From Vombatus ursinus (Eukaryota; Chordata; Mammalia; Diprotodontia; Vombatidae), in the NCBI RefSeq assembly GCF_900497805.2, contig NW_020940358.1, forward strand, positions 26,808,614 through 26,872,613: DNA of 64,000 nt, written 5' to 3'. Position numbers and translations under genes: made by a program. Below the pieces are notes generated by a model that had not been told where the DNA came from, did not search any database, and was given only the letters and a program-made list of their open reading frames with translations. How positions within the stretch are numbered: the stretch's first letter is position 1; the number at the start of each line of letters is the position of its first letter. Below, one piece after another: positions 1 through 9,723 of this stretch.

Positions 1-317
1 CTGTGATCTATTAGTTTGGTAACTATAAAAAAAAGAAAGAAGGTTAGTTTGGGAAGATTTGTTCTTGTTGAAGCTTTGCTAGATCTTTGTAAATGCTGCT
101 TTCTTTTCCAGATGTTCATTAACTTTAATGATTCATTCTAGAATTATACCATGAATCCAAGTAAAGAATTCACTGAAATATACAGAATGTGAACTCTGTT
201 GTCTCCTCCTCCTCAAAAAAAAATCAGGACTTTTGTGCTTTATTAATCCTTTGGTACTTCTCCAGTTTTTGATCATCTTTCAAATATCAATGACAGTGAC
301 TCAGCAATTACACCTAC
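1..317. other. unique sequence, nothing recognised
   Basis: AT-rich sequence with short A runs. I see no SINE core, LINE tail or long open frame on either strand. Confidence 0.5.
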
Positions 318-440
318 TAGACAAGGTCTTGACCCTCAAAGATGTTATGATCTAGCAGGGGAGAGGACATGTCCATCAATAACCATATACAAATAATATA
401 CATAAATGCTTATAAGAAGCATCAACATGCTGTCAGTCCT
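318..440 (-). mobile_element. L2 LINE 3'-end fragment
   Basis: The stretch around gacaaggtcttgaccctc followed by a 'tctagcaggggag' block reads like the reverse complement of the L2 3' UTR (ctcccactagaatgtaagctcc...gagggcagggac). It is diverged and short, so the assignment is tentative. Confidence 0.4.
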
Positions 441-461
441 GATAAGGGAATTGTCACTATG

Positions 462-494
462 AGAGAGTGAGTGAGAGAGAGAGAGAGAGAGTGA

Positions 495-563
<69 letters not shown>

Positions 564-592
564 AGAGAGACAGAGAGAGAGAGAGAGAGAGA
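462..592. repeat. compound (GA)n(GT)n(GA)n microsatellite
   Basis: Purine-only GA tracts flank a pure GT tract of about 15 units. Length polymorphism is expected. GA tracts can form triplex and GT tracts Z-DNA (established knowledge); no function is shown here. Confidence 0.97.
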
Positions 593-754
593 ATGAAAAT
601 CATAGAAGCTCCATAGAGAAAGTGTTATCTCAGTAAACTACACCTTATCCTTGGTAGTGGGATTTGGTTGTCTCTTTGGCAAAACATAATGGGTTGGGTA
701 TCAAGAGGATGATCAAGTGAGACCCCAAAGCAAACTTTACCTAGTTTTCAGTTT

Positions 755-942
755 TACTGAGTACCAACCCTGGCTCCTGCAAAATACACTTTAGGAAGAA
801 TCAGGATTGCCCCTTATTTACTATGTGACCTTAAGCAAGTCACTTCCCCTTCTCTGGCCTTTGTCTCATTAGTCAGATGAGAAGGTTGGAGAAAAGGATA
901 TCTCAAGAGTCCCTCCCAGCTCTGACACTATAGGATTTCTAA
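755..942 (+). mobile_element. MIR3 (Ther-2 type) SINE
   Basis: The CORE segment is clear (tatgtgaccttaagcaagtc, then ...cagatgagaaggttgga) and the L3/CR1-like tail 'gagtccctcccagctctgaca' follows. The tRNA-like head is badly decayed. Confidence 0.75.
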
Positions 943-1284
943 GTTTGCTGAGGGAATGCTTTCCCTCAGGGAGATGAAACACTACAGGGGACCAGGAAGC
1001 AGTAGATGGAGTCATATTTGCTTCAGATACATTACTGGGTTTGTTGTGAGTCCTCATTATTTATAGGTAACCATTTCTGGAATCCAACAGCAAATACTGG
1101 AAGGTTTCCATGGGAAAGGTTCTCAAAGTGCAATGTACCACTCAGGCTTGAGAGAGGGAAGGGAGAGGTTACTCCCAGGAAAACAGTGAATGTGGCAGAG
1201 CCCAGTAGCTCATCAGGAAATGCTTCTGTCCACGCTGGCACCAGTTTGGCAGCATGGGGTGAAGCAACAGGGCCCCAGCCAGAG
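943..1284. other. unique sequence
   Basis: No repeat core seen. Overlapping open frames on both strands (plus 1,006-1,371; minus 1,032-1,241) have no recognisable domain and run into the neighbouring SINE, so I treat them as chance. Confidence 0.5.
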
Positions 1285-1462
1285 AGGCAGAATCACAAAT
1301 CAGAGGCCTTGGAGATGATCAAGTCCAACCTTTTCACTATACAAATGAGGAAAACTATGACTGAGAAGTGAAGTACCTTGTCTGAAGCCTCATGGCTAGC
1401 AAGTGGCAGAACCAGAATTGGACCCTGGGTCTAACCCCAGGATTATTTATGCTGTACTGCAA
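1285..1462 (-). mobile_element. MIR3-type SINE
   Basis: Reverse-complement MIR3: L3-like tail (gatgatcaagtccaacc), CORE (caaatgaggaaaac...), and head (cagaattggaccctgggtct). Near full length. Confidence 0.75.
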
Positions 1463-1712
1463 TGCATAGATTGTCAGAGCTGGGAAGGATTTTAGAATTT
1501 AGAACAAAGAACATCAGAGCTAGAAAGAACTTTGGGGACCATCTAAAGCAATGCTCTCACTTAATAGATGAGGAAAAAGGCTCAGAGAGAGGAACTGACT
1601 TATCCAAGGCCACACAGCAAGTTTAGTGGTAGATGAGAGTTTAAAACTCAGGTCTCCTGAATTCCAGCCCAACGGCAGCCAGGCCCGCCCTGGTGCAGTG
1701 CTCTGTACCCTG
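1463..1712 (-). mobile_element. MIR3-type SINE with a duplicated tail start
   Basis: A short MIR3 tail piece (gtcagagctgggaaggattt) is followed at once by a second tail (catcagagctagaaagaact) and a nearly complete minus-strand MIR3 through its head. Either two copies inserted side by side or the tail was duplicated. Confidence 0.7.
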
Positions 1713-1737
1713 TATCTTCTTTCTTTCCAAAACACTC

Positions 1738-1875
1738 ATATGGTGCTTTTCTATTTATTACAAAGCATTCACATGCAGTATCTTTTTTGAACCCTCACAA
1801 TGGCTCTGTGAGATGTCACAAAATATCATTCTCATTTTACAGATAAGGAAGTAGAGATGTCATTTAAAGGAAGGG
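1738..1875 (-). mobile_element. MIR SINE fragment
   Basis: Reverse MIR pattern: 'tacaaagcattcacatgcagtatct', 'accctcacaatggctctgtgag', 'ttctcattttacagataagg'. The head is missing. Confidence 0.7.
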
Positions 1876-1889
1876 AGAGGAAGGTTCTA

Positions 1890-2005
1890 CATGCACAAAA
1901 ATATTCCTAGCTTCTTTGTTCCTATCAAGGAAAAACTGGAAACAGTCTTTATGTCTAACAACTGGGGAATGACTTAATAAAGCACAGTATAATCACTTCT
2001 GCTAT
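1890..2005 (+). mobile_element. L1 3'-end fragment
   Basis: Contains 'tatcaaggaaaaactggaaa' and 'aactggggaatgacttaata', which match the sense strand of the common marsupial L1 3' region also seen near 7.2, 27.5 and 52.4 kb. Confidence 0.65.
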
Positions 2006-2284
2006 AACTTGATATGTGTATTCCTAAAAATCACTACATTCTGCAAAACTTCATAATAAAAACCACAGAGTTTATGGGAAAAATGCGGTTAGAGTCACAA
2101 GGTTCAAAAACTTCATCAGAAACATTAAAAAAAAAAGATAGGAGCCTAATAAAAATGGTAGTGCAGTTTTATATATGTTGAATGGCTAAGTAATATATAA
2201 GTACTAGAATAAATAAGACTACATCCATAGCCTCAGGCTGCTATTTGGTTGGGTAAGTACAAATAGATTTGGAGGTGGGGAGGG
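2006..2284. other. unique AT-rich sequence
   Basis: No repeat or coding signal recognised. Confidence 0.45.
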
Positions 2285-2550
2285 AACAAGCATTTATATA
2301 GTATTTACTATGTGCCAGGAACTGTGCTAAACTCTTATACAAATGTTATCTTGTTTGATTCTCACAACAACCCTGTGAGGTAGGTGCTACTATTAATCTC
2401 ATTTTACAGCTGAGGAAACTGAGGCAAACAGAGTTGAAAGTGACTTGCCCAGGGTCACATAGCTAGTAAGTGTCTGAAGTCATATTTTAACTTGGATCTT
2501 TCTAGCTTCAGGCCCAGCACTCCAGCCACCGTACCACCAGCTGTCTCTAT
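2285..2550 (-). mobile_element. MIR-type SINE, near full length
   Basis: Complete reverse MIR: tail 'ttactatgtgccaggaactg', 'cttgtttgattctcacaaca', CORE 'ttgcccagggtcacatagct', then the tRNA-like head ending in 'gtaccaccagctgtct'. One of the best preserved copies here. Confidence 0.9.
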
Positions 2551-2994
2551 GCTGGCAAAGTTACCTCAGAGGTAGGGACCATGGCCAAGGCAGAAGGCGG
2601 GAGCTGCTGGGGGTAGAGATTGTAGGTTTATGATCTTCCATATGGAGGTCCATGTGGGACTAGTCCTCTTCCACTCATAACTCCTACTGCACTGGCAGAT
2701 ATAAAGTAAATATGGCACTTTCCTTTGAAAAAGACCTGAAGTTTGCTCATGGAAATGGGCATTGGAAGGGCTGTAGCTTGGGAGTTATTGTGAAGTGATG
2801 CGGTCTCCTGTATTTCTGCTGCTTCTCATGGACTAAATCTTGCATAAGCAAACATGAAATTCATGTTATGCTCAAATTGTTTCCTAATATATCAACTGTA
2901 TTGGAACAAATTACCATTTTTTAAACAAGCATTATAGCAGAACTGACCATTTATTCATAAGGATAAAGATAAGAACTGGACCTGAGATTTCACT
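2551..2994. other. unique sequence
   Basis: I see no repeat core and no coding evidence. Confidence 0.45.
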
Positions 2995-3258
2995 GATGTA
3001 TGGAATAATAATAATAACAATAATAACAAAAATGATAATAGCTAGTAGTTCTATAATTCTTTACAGTTTGCAAAGCCCTTTACAAAAAACACCTCATTTT
3101 ACTCTTATAATAATGCTGGGAGGTAGATATTGTTATTCTCTCCTTCAGGAAACTGAGTTCAGGAAACTGAGGCAGACAGAGGCCAGATTTGAACTTAGGT
3201 TTTTCTCCAGGTTGACTCCAGGTTGAGCAATCTATCTCAGGTGCCACCTAGCTACCTA
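2995..3258 (-). mobile_element. MIR-type SINE
   Basis: An (AAT/AAC)n terminal tract, then 'tttgcaaagccctttacaaa', 'aatgctgggaggtagatatt', CORE and head 'ggtgccacctagctacc'. The CORE holds a small duplication ('caggaaactgag' twice). Confidence 0.85.
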
Positions 3259-3269
3259 GGAAATTACTT

Positions 3270-3445
3270 TTCTAATGAGAGTGGCCAACTTCTCTGCAGT
3301 TTATAGTCTTAGAGTTGCCTAAGTATGTAGAAGTTAAGGGACTCATCTGGGGTCACATAGCTAGTATTTGTCTGAGGTGACACTTATGAGTGTGACAGTC
3401 TGCATAGCTTTGAGACTGGCTTTTTATCTACTATGCCATGGTAGC
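3270..3445 (-). mobile_element. unassigned CORE-SINE type ('SINE-X')
   Basis: Shows 'tatagtcttagagttgccta', then 'ggggtcacatagctagtatt', ending near 'tctactatgccat'. The same block, in both orientations, recurs at 13.4, 23.1, 23.6, 23.9, 43.7, 44.9 and 54.4 kb. The CORE is MIR-like but the tail is not the MIR, MIR3 or MAR1 tail. I do not know its database name. Confidence 0.65.
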
Positions 3446-3780
3446 ACAATAAATGACAAATGTAAAGAATATAAGAAAATATGGTGGATGCAGGACAAGG
3501 TGAGCAGCCTAAGCATGCCTTGAACATTGACTACAACTGTTTTTTAAGAATCCAAAGGAATTAGTTTCTTAGACATATACAAGTGGACTTGTAAATAGAC
3601 ACTGAGCAAATACATTGTTATTTTTATTTTATTTAAAATAGTATTATTATTTCAAAGTGTAAATAATTAAAATTTTAGGTATCATTTGGAGATTTACTCC
3701 CTATTTAATTTGACTGGTTATCAGTATCACTAAAAAAAAAAAAACAAAACACCTTTACGCGGAATTAAAGTTAAAAAATA
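3446..3780. other. unique AT-rich sequence
   Basis: Contains an A-run at about 3,732-3,744. No gene or repeat recognised. Confidence 0.4.
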
Positions 3781-3892
3781 AAATAAAGCTGAGGTCCATG
3801 GAGGTTATACAGCTTACCTAAGGTTACATAACTAGAAAAGTTAGCAGAATTGGGATTTGGTTTCAGAGTCTGCTGCTTTTCCACTTGCTGCA
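3781..3892 (-). mobile_element. MIR SINE fragment
   Basis: CORE in reverse ('agcttacctaaggttacata'), then 'gaattgggatttggtttcag' and a decayed head. Confidence 0.6.
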
Positions 3893-4565
3893 AAGACCAC
3901 TACTGTTGAAGATGACTCTTCTGCCCCTATATCCACCCCCTATAATAAAGGACATGTGTTAGGTGCAGTAGTGTTTTTGCAGGGGAGTAACCTGAACACA
4001 CAAATGCACACAACACACACTCAGCATGTGCTGAAGAGAGTTTGTCCTGGGCTGACATCAGCCTCCAAACCACCCCAAAGCACTTAACACATACAAATTG
4101 CAAGACGGTCGCTATGTGGTTAGAAGAGCAAGATGGAGCAATAAAACTCAAAGCTCCTCAATGCTGACTGTCCTAAATACTCATCCTCATCAGAGGGTTT
4201 ATTTACTTAAGGGGTTTTCTTACAGTGGACTTCCATAAAGTATCACTGAATGCAAACTTGTGGTCACTGAGCAATGAGTAATTGCTAATTGTACATATTT
4301 GGGGTAGGTTAGATTGCTTACCATGGAACTTGAAGCCCCTTCCCAAAAGTTGCAGGCTCGAAGACAAGATGAGAGGCTCAACAGTGGCTAAGCCCTACAG
4401 AAGTTTCCAAATACTTTCCTCCCCCACAACTCTGAGTGGTCAGTCTCCCTGTAATTTTTAGAACACAGAGTACAGTCTTAACTACACCAATTTGTGGGGA
4501 GGACTTGTGCATTTTTTAAAACATTCTCTTGGGTCTGTCCAAAGTGAAGGAAACTTTCTCTCTTT
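3893..4565. other. unique sequence
   Basis: Open frames of about 75 codons on both strands (plus 3,857-4,087; minus 3,927-4,151) overlap each other and show no domain. No repeat recognised. Confidence 0.5.
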
Positions 4566-4627
4566 GCCACTCCTTGCCTAGCACATAATAAGCACTATGT
4601 AAATGCTCATTCATTCATTCATTCTCC
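4566..4627 (+). mobile_element. L2 3' terminus with (ATTC)n tail
   Basis: 'ttgcctagcacataataagc' then 'atgtaaatgctcattcattc' is the typical L2 end, followed by an ATTC repeat. Confidence 0.7.
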
Positions 4628-4739
4628 CTCCCATCAAATGAGTCCCTGAAGAGAACTGAATTCTCACCATTCTCAGATCAGATGCATCCAAATGGGGAGT
4701 CAGGTCAGCCAGGAACTACCTAGTGGTAGGTGGCAGTAG

Positions 4740-5085
4740 AAAAATAAAGGGAGGGCACCAGATTCCCTGAAAGGAGACCTGGGCCTGACACTGATTAGCT
4801 GCATGACCTTGAACAAATCACAAGATCATAGGAATTAGAGGTGAAAAGGGCGTAAGAGATTATGTAGACCACCCTTCTCATTTCAGTGATGAGCAAACTG
4901 AGGCCCACAGAGGACAATTAGTATTTCCAGTGTCCCACAGTCGGTAAATAAATATTTATTGAGATAAATAAAGGGTATTAAAATAAATAAATAAATAGTA
5001 AGTAACAGTGATGGAAAGGAACTGGTACTGAGATTCTCTGACTCCAGGTTCTCTGCACTTTTCACTGTACCATAATGTCAGCTAA
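4740..5085 (-). mobile_element. MIR3-type SINE beside a MIR head, with (AAAT)n insert
   Basis: 4,740-4,822 is a plus-strand MIR head and CORE half (aaaggagacctgggcctgac). From 4,823 a minus-strand MIR3 starts ('ggaattagaggtgaaaaggg'), reaches 'gtgtcccacagtcgg', is broken by an AAAT-rich tract at about 4,945-5,000, and resumes 'attctctgactccaggttct' to the head. Confidence 0.7.
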
Positions 5086-5099
5086 CCTCTGCTGTGGGT

Positions 5100-5302
5100 T
5101 CTTTGTGGACAAATATGGTAGTGATGATGTACTCTGTATGACACTGGCTTCCAAGTCAGGATCCTTGGGTTCTAATTGTAGCCCTGCCACATGACTGTAG
5201 GACTAAGAGCAAGTCATGTCTCCTCTACGGAGGAGTTTTCACATCTGCAGAAGGGGTTGATCTAAATGATAATGCAAGTCCCTTCCAACCTGGAGTCCTT
5301 AA
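5100..5302 (+). mobile_element. MIR3-type SINE
   Basis: Head ('ttccaagtcaggatccttgg'), CORE ('gagcaagtcatgtctcct') and L3-like tail ('gttgatctaaatgataatgc', 'cccttccaacctggagtcc') are all visible. Confidence 0.75.
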
Positions 5303-5569
5303 TTGGAACAGTGCATTTCCAGACAAATACTAGACAAATGGGGTCTTGGTATACTATTATATATTTGTTTCTGAAATCATTAGATGATTTCTGATGAATG
5401 CTGAAACACTTTTGCTCCCTGGCTAGAAAAACAGACAATCTATGCCATTCTGGTCTTGAGATATTTCCTTTACCAAGGGGGAAAAACTCCAAAATTTCAA
5501 AATGATTATAATTTTTCTATGGGACTTTTAAGTTTACATTTCATTTTTCTCACAAAAATTCAGCAAGAG

Positions 5570-5712
5570 TGGTAATACAAATATTATCCCATTTTACAGA
5601 TGAGAGGACTGAGATCAGAGAAGGAAAGTGATTTGTCTTCAGTCACACATTATCACAGACAACTGGGATTTGAACACAGGTATCTCATCTAATACTCCTT
5701 CTACTATGGAAG
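5570..5712 (-). mobile_element. MIR SINE fragment
   Basis: 'ttatcccattttacagatga', CORE with 'cttcagtcacacattat', then 'gggatttgaacacagg'. The head end is decayed. Confidence 0.7.
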
Positions 5713-6036
5713 AAAACATTTCTGTGCCAGATTTTTTTCAAAGGTTTAAAAGATGATTCTACTTTCTATTTACGCTGATACTTGTCACAAAAATCAGAAA
5801 AAATGCTGAGTTGTGGTGTAAAATTAGGAAAACAAAGTTACTTTTATTTTCTGTACAACTAAATACGTGGAGAAATCAACTGCTACAAATTAACCTTGGG
5901 CATTATAACTTTATCTCTGAATTGTCTTTAGAGGAAAATAGATCAGAAATTGGACCAGAAACAGAATGCTCTTAAAATGATTGTTTAAGCAAATTATCAT
6001 CACTGTGTTTAGGGTATTTAACTTCCTTTCAAAAAA
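5713..6036. other. unique AT-rich sequence
   Basis: No repeat or gene recognised. Confidence 0.4.
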
Positions 6037-6217
6037 TCACAGAACACAGAATATTAGAAGTGAAACAAACCTGAGAATACAGAATGTCAGAGCCGGAAGG
6101 CCTTTATACTATTTAGTTCTTACCCTTTGTTTTACAGATAGAGAAACTGAGGTGCACATATGGGAAATTAGTTTGTAGTAGAGATAAGAATCAAACCTAG
6201 ATCCCCTGATTCCCAAT
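6037..6217 (-). mobile_element. MIR3-type SINE
   Basis: Reverse MIR3: 'agaatgtcagagccggaagg', 'ccctttgttttacagataga', 'aagaatcaaacctagatccc'. The WSINE1-like SINE inserted just past its head side. Confidence 0.75.
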
Positions 6218-6225
6218 CCACTGTT

Positions 6226-6384
6226 AGGTTTTTTTTTTTGTTTTGTTTTGTTTTTGATTAGGCAGTGGGGTTAAGTGACTTGCCCAGGGTCACACAGCCA
6301 GTAAATGTCAAATGTCTGAGGCCGGATTTGAACTCCTTCTGACTCCAGGGCTGGTGCTCTACCCACTGTGCCACGTAGCTGCCC
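6226..6384 (-). mobile_element. WSINE1-like tRNA-derived SINE with TSD
   Basis: A T-rich tail (poly-A on the minus strand) leads into 'gggttaagtgacttgcccag', 'gtctgaggccggatttgaac' (the B-box region) and 'ctgtgccacgtagctgcccc' (the 5' end). An 8-bp direct repeat ccactgtt (6,218-6,225 and 6,385-6,392) is the likely target-site duplication. Little diverged compared with the MIRs, so younger. Confidence 0.88.
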
Positions 6385-6519
6385 CCACTGTTTTTTTTTT
6401 CATTGTATATTCCTCTCCCTCCAACTCCCCACTCGCCCCATCTACTCAAATGCACAGAAATTTCATCTAAATCACAAGGAAGCTTTCAGTATTAGTTGGA
6501 GGTAAATGTTAAAGCTCTG

Positions 6520-6700
6520 ATGGCAATGGGAAGGAATAGAAAGGGGCCTAGATCTGGAGTCAGAAGGCTAGGGTTTGAATCGCAGCTCTTCCACATACTA
6601 TTTGTGCGACCTTGGAAATGTTTCTGGAGCTCAACTGTCTCACTTGTAAACTGTGGGGTTTGTACTCAATGTTACTAGATGTCCTCCAAACTCCCTTTCT
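6520..6700 (+). mobile_element. MIR3-type SINE
   Basis: 'gatctggagtcagaaggcta' and 'gtttgaatcgcagctcttcc' (head with B-box), a degraded CORE, then an L3-like tail 'ctagatgtcctccaaactcc'. Confidence 0.7.
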
Positions 6701-6709
6701 CTCCTTTTT

Positions 6710-7350
6710 AAAGTAATCTTTTAATTTATTTTTAACATTTATTTTTTAATTTTTAGTTCCAATTTCTCTCTCTTCCTCCCTCCCCCACTTTCATCCATTG
6801 AGAAAGCAAGCAATATGATATCAATTATATGTGTGAAGTCATGCAAAACATATTTCCAAATTATCCATGTTGGAAAAAAAAAACCCAGTAAAAACAAAAC
6901 CATAAAGAAAGTGAAAAAAGTATGCTTTACTATGCACTCAGAGTTCATCAGTTCTCTCTCTGGACGAGGATAATATCTTCATCATGGGTCATATGGAAGT
7001 GTATTAGATCACTGTATTTATCAGAGTAGCTAAGTCTTTCATAGTTGGTCATTATTACAATGTTGCTGTTATTGGGTACAATGTTTTCCTGGCTCTGCTC
7101 ACTTCACCTTGCATCAGTTCATGTAAGTCTTTCCAGGTTTTTCTGAAAGCATCCTGCTAAGTCATTTCTCATAGCACAGTAGTATTCCATCACAATCATA
7201 TACCACAACTTTTCAACCACTCTCCAGTTGATGAGCATTCCCTTAATTTCTAGTTCTCTGCCACCACAAAGAAAGAGCTGCTGTAAATATTTTTGTACAT
7301 AGAGGTCCTTTCCCCTTTTCTTTGATCTCTTTGAGATTTGAGCTCTATGC
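6710..7350 (-). mobile_element. L1 3'-end fragment
   Basis: Read on the minus strand it ends in an A-rich tail near 6,710. It contains 'attgagaaagcaagcaatat', 'ttccatgttggaaaa'-type blocks, 'agtagtattccatcacaatc' and 'tctctgccaccacaaagaaa', all typical of the marsupial L1 3' region. The first 170 bp is homologous to a module in the HAL1 3' UTR about 1 kb to the right. Confidence 0.75.
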
Positions 7351-7351
7351 C

Positions 7352-7466
7352 TATGTTTTATTTTTATTAAGTTCCTATGAGGCTCAGAGCACTGTGCTAT
7401 GTGCTAGGGAGCCAAAGATAAAAACCAAACAGTTCCAGCCCTCAAGGAATTTATATTCTCCTAGAG
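7352..7466 (-). mobile_element. L2 3'-end fragment
   Basis: 'attaagttcctatgaggctc', 'actgtgctatgtgctaggga' and 'agccctcaaggaatttatat' are the reverse complement of the L2 tail. It borders the HAL1 left target-site duplication, so HAL1 probably landed next to or in this L2. Confidence 0.65.
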
Positions 7467-7837
7467 GAGCTCACATTTTTCTTTTTTCTTTTTTTAATTA
7501 ATTAATTGATTTATATTTAGTTTTTAACATTCACTTCCACAAGATTTTGAGTTCCAAATTTCTCCCCATCTCTCTCCTCCCCCCACCCCAAGATGGTGTG
7601 CATTTTGAAAACCCCTTCCTCCAATATGCCCTTCTATCACCCCCCCCCAACTTCTCTTATCCCATTCCCCTTCTATTTTCCTGTAGGGCAGGATAGATTT
7701 CAATACTCCTTTGCCTGTATATCTTATTTCCAAGTTGCATGTAAAAACTATTTTTAACATTCATTTTTAAAACTTTGAGTTTCAAATTCTCTCTCTTTCT
7801 CTCGCCCCACCCATCCTCATTGAAAAGGCAAGCAATT

Positions 7838-7974
7838 AGGGGGCAGCTAGGTGGCAAAGTGGATAGAGCACCGGCCCTGGATTCAGGAGGACCTGAGTTC
7901 AAATCTGGCCTCAGACACATAACACTTACTAGCTGTGTGACCTTGGGCAAGTCACTTAATCCCATTGCCTAGCC

Positions 7975-8001
<27 letters not shown>
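7838..8001 (+). mobile_element. WSINE1-like SINE inserted in HAL1
   Basis: Full-length copy: head 'gggggcagctaggtggcaaa', box-B region 'gagttcaaatctggcc', CORE 'gctgtgtgaccttgggcaag', then an (AAAAG)n tail. The 15-bp duplication aaaaggcaagcaatt is exact (7,823-7,837 and 8,002-8,016). It sits inside the HAL1 3' UTR, so it is younger than the HAL1. Confidence 0.95.
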
Positions 8002-8005
<4 letters not shown>

Positions 8006-8599
8006 GGCAAGCAATTCTATATAGGTTATACATATGTAGTAACACAAAATACTTCCATAATAGTCATGTTGCAAAAGACTAACTATATTTTTCTCCATCC
8101 TATCCCACCCCCATTTTTTCTATTCTGATCTTTCACCCTGTCCCTCTCAAAAGTGTTTGCTTCTGATTACCCCCTCCCCCAATCTGCCCTCCCTTCTATC
8201 ATTCCCCCCCATCTCCTTCTCTCCTATTTTCCTGTAGAATAAGATAGATTTCAATACCCAATTAAGTGTGTATGTTATTCCCTCCTTAAGTGAAATCCAA
8301 TGAGAGCAACATTCACTCATTCCCTCTTACCTCTCCCCTCTTTCCCTCCACTGTAAAGGTTTTTTCTTGCCTCTTTTATGTGAGACAATTTACCCCATTC
8401 TACCTCTGCCTTTCTCCTTCTCCCAGTACAATCATCTCTCACTCTTTAATTTTATTTTTTAGGTATCATCCCTTCATATTCAACTTACCCTGTGCCCTAT
8501 GTCTATACATATATTCCCTCCAATGACCCTAATACCGAGAAAGGTCTCATGAGTTAAAATGTCATCTTTCTATGTAGAAATGTAAACAGTTCAACTTTA

Positions 8600-9723
8600 A
8601 TAAATCCCTCATGATTTCTCTTTCCTGTTTACCTTTTCATGCATCTCTTGAGTCTTTAAGTATTTGAAAGTCAAAATTTCTATTCAGCTCTGGTCTTTTC
8701 ATCAAGAATTCTTGAAAGTCCTCTATTTCATTGAATGTCCATTTTTCCCTCTTGAAGGATTATACTCAGTTTTGCTGGGTAGGTGATTCTTGGTTTTAAT
8801 CCTAGCTCCTTTGACCTTCAGAATATCATATTCCAAGCCCTCTGATTCCTTAATGTAGAAGTTGCTAAATCTTGTATTATCCTAATTGTGTTTCCACAAT
8901 ACTTGAATTGTTTCTTTCTGGCTGCTTGCAGTATTTTCTCCTTGACCTGGGAACTCTGGAATTTGGCTATAATATGCCTAGGAGTTTTCCTTTTGGCATC
9001 TCTTTCAGGAAATGATCAGTGGATTCTTTCAATTTCTATTTGATCCTCTGGTTCTAGAATATCAGAACAGTTTTCCTTGATAATTTCTTGAAAGATGATG
9101 TGTAGGCTCTTTTCTTATGGTTTTCAGGTAGTCTAACAATTTTAAAATTATCTCTCCTGGATCTATTTTTCAGGTCAGTTGTTTTTCCAATGAGGTATTT
9201 CACATTATCTCCTATTTTTTTCATTTTTTTGGTTTTGTTTCATAATTTCTTGATTTCTCATAGAGTCATTAGCTTCCATTTGCTCCAATCTAATTTTTAA
9301 GGAATTATTTTCTTCAGTAAGCTTTTGGACCTCCTTTTTCATTTGGCCAATTCTGCTTTTTAAGGCATTCTTCTCCTCACTGGCTTTTTGGACTTCTTTT
9401 GCCATTTTGGGTTAGTCTATTTTTTAAGGTGTTATTTTCTTCAGTAATTTTTAGGGTCTTCTTTAGCAAGCTGTTGACTCATTTTTCATGATTTTCTTGC
9501 ATCACTCTCATTTCTCTTCCCAATTTTTCCTCTACTTCTCTTACTAGCTTTTCGAAATCCTTTTTTGAGCTCTTCCATCACCTGAGACCAATTCATATTT
9601 TTCTTGGAGGCTTTGGATGTAGGAGCTTTGATTTTGTTGTCTTCTTCTGATTGTATGTTTTGATCTTCTTTGTCACCAAAATAAGATTCTATAGTCCGAA
9701 TTTTTCCCCTACTGTTTGCTCAT
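8600..9723 (-). pseudogene. LINE ORF1 remnant (ORF1p of HAL1), broken
   Basis: ORF1p of L1/HAL1 is an RNA-binding nucleic-acid chaperone. A likely start codon is at 9,721-9,723. A coiled coil with regular Leu/Lys/Glu heptads is open at 9,205-9,405 (LKSRIGQMKKEVQKLTEEN). An RRM-like part follows, then the C-terminal domain at about 8,820-8,985 with VKEKILQAARKK and IIQDLATSTLRNQRAWNMIF, lining up with the L1 ORF1p motif KEKMLRAAREK. In-frame stops near the start and several frame changes show it cannot make a full protein. Confidence 0.85.
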
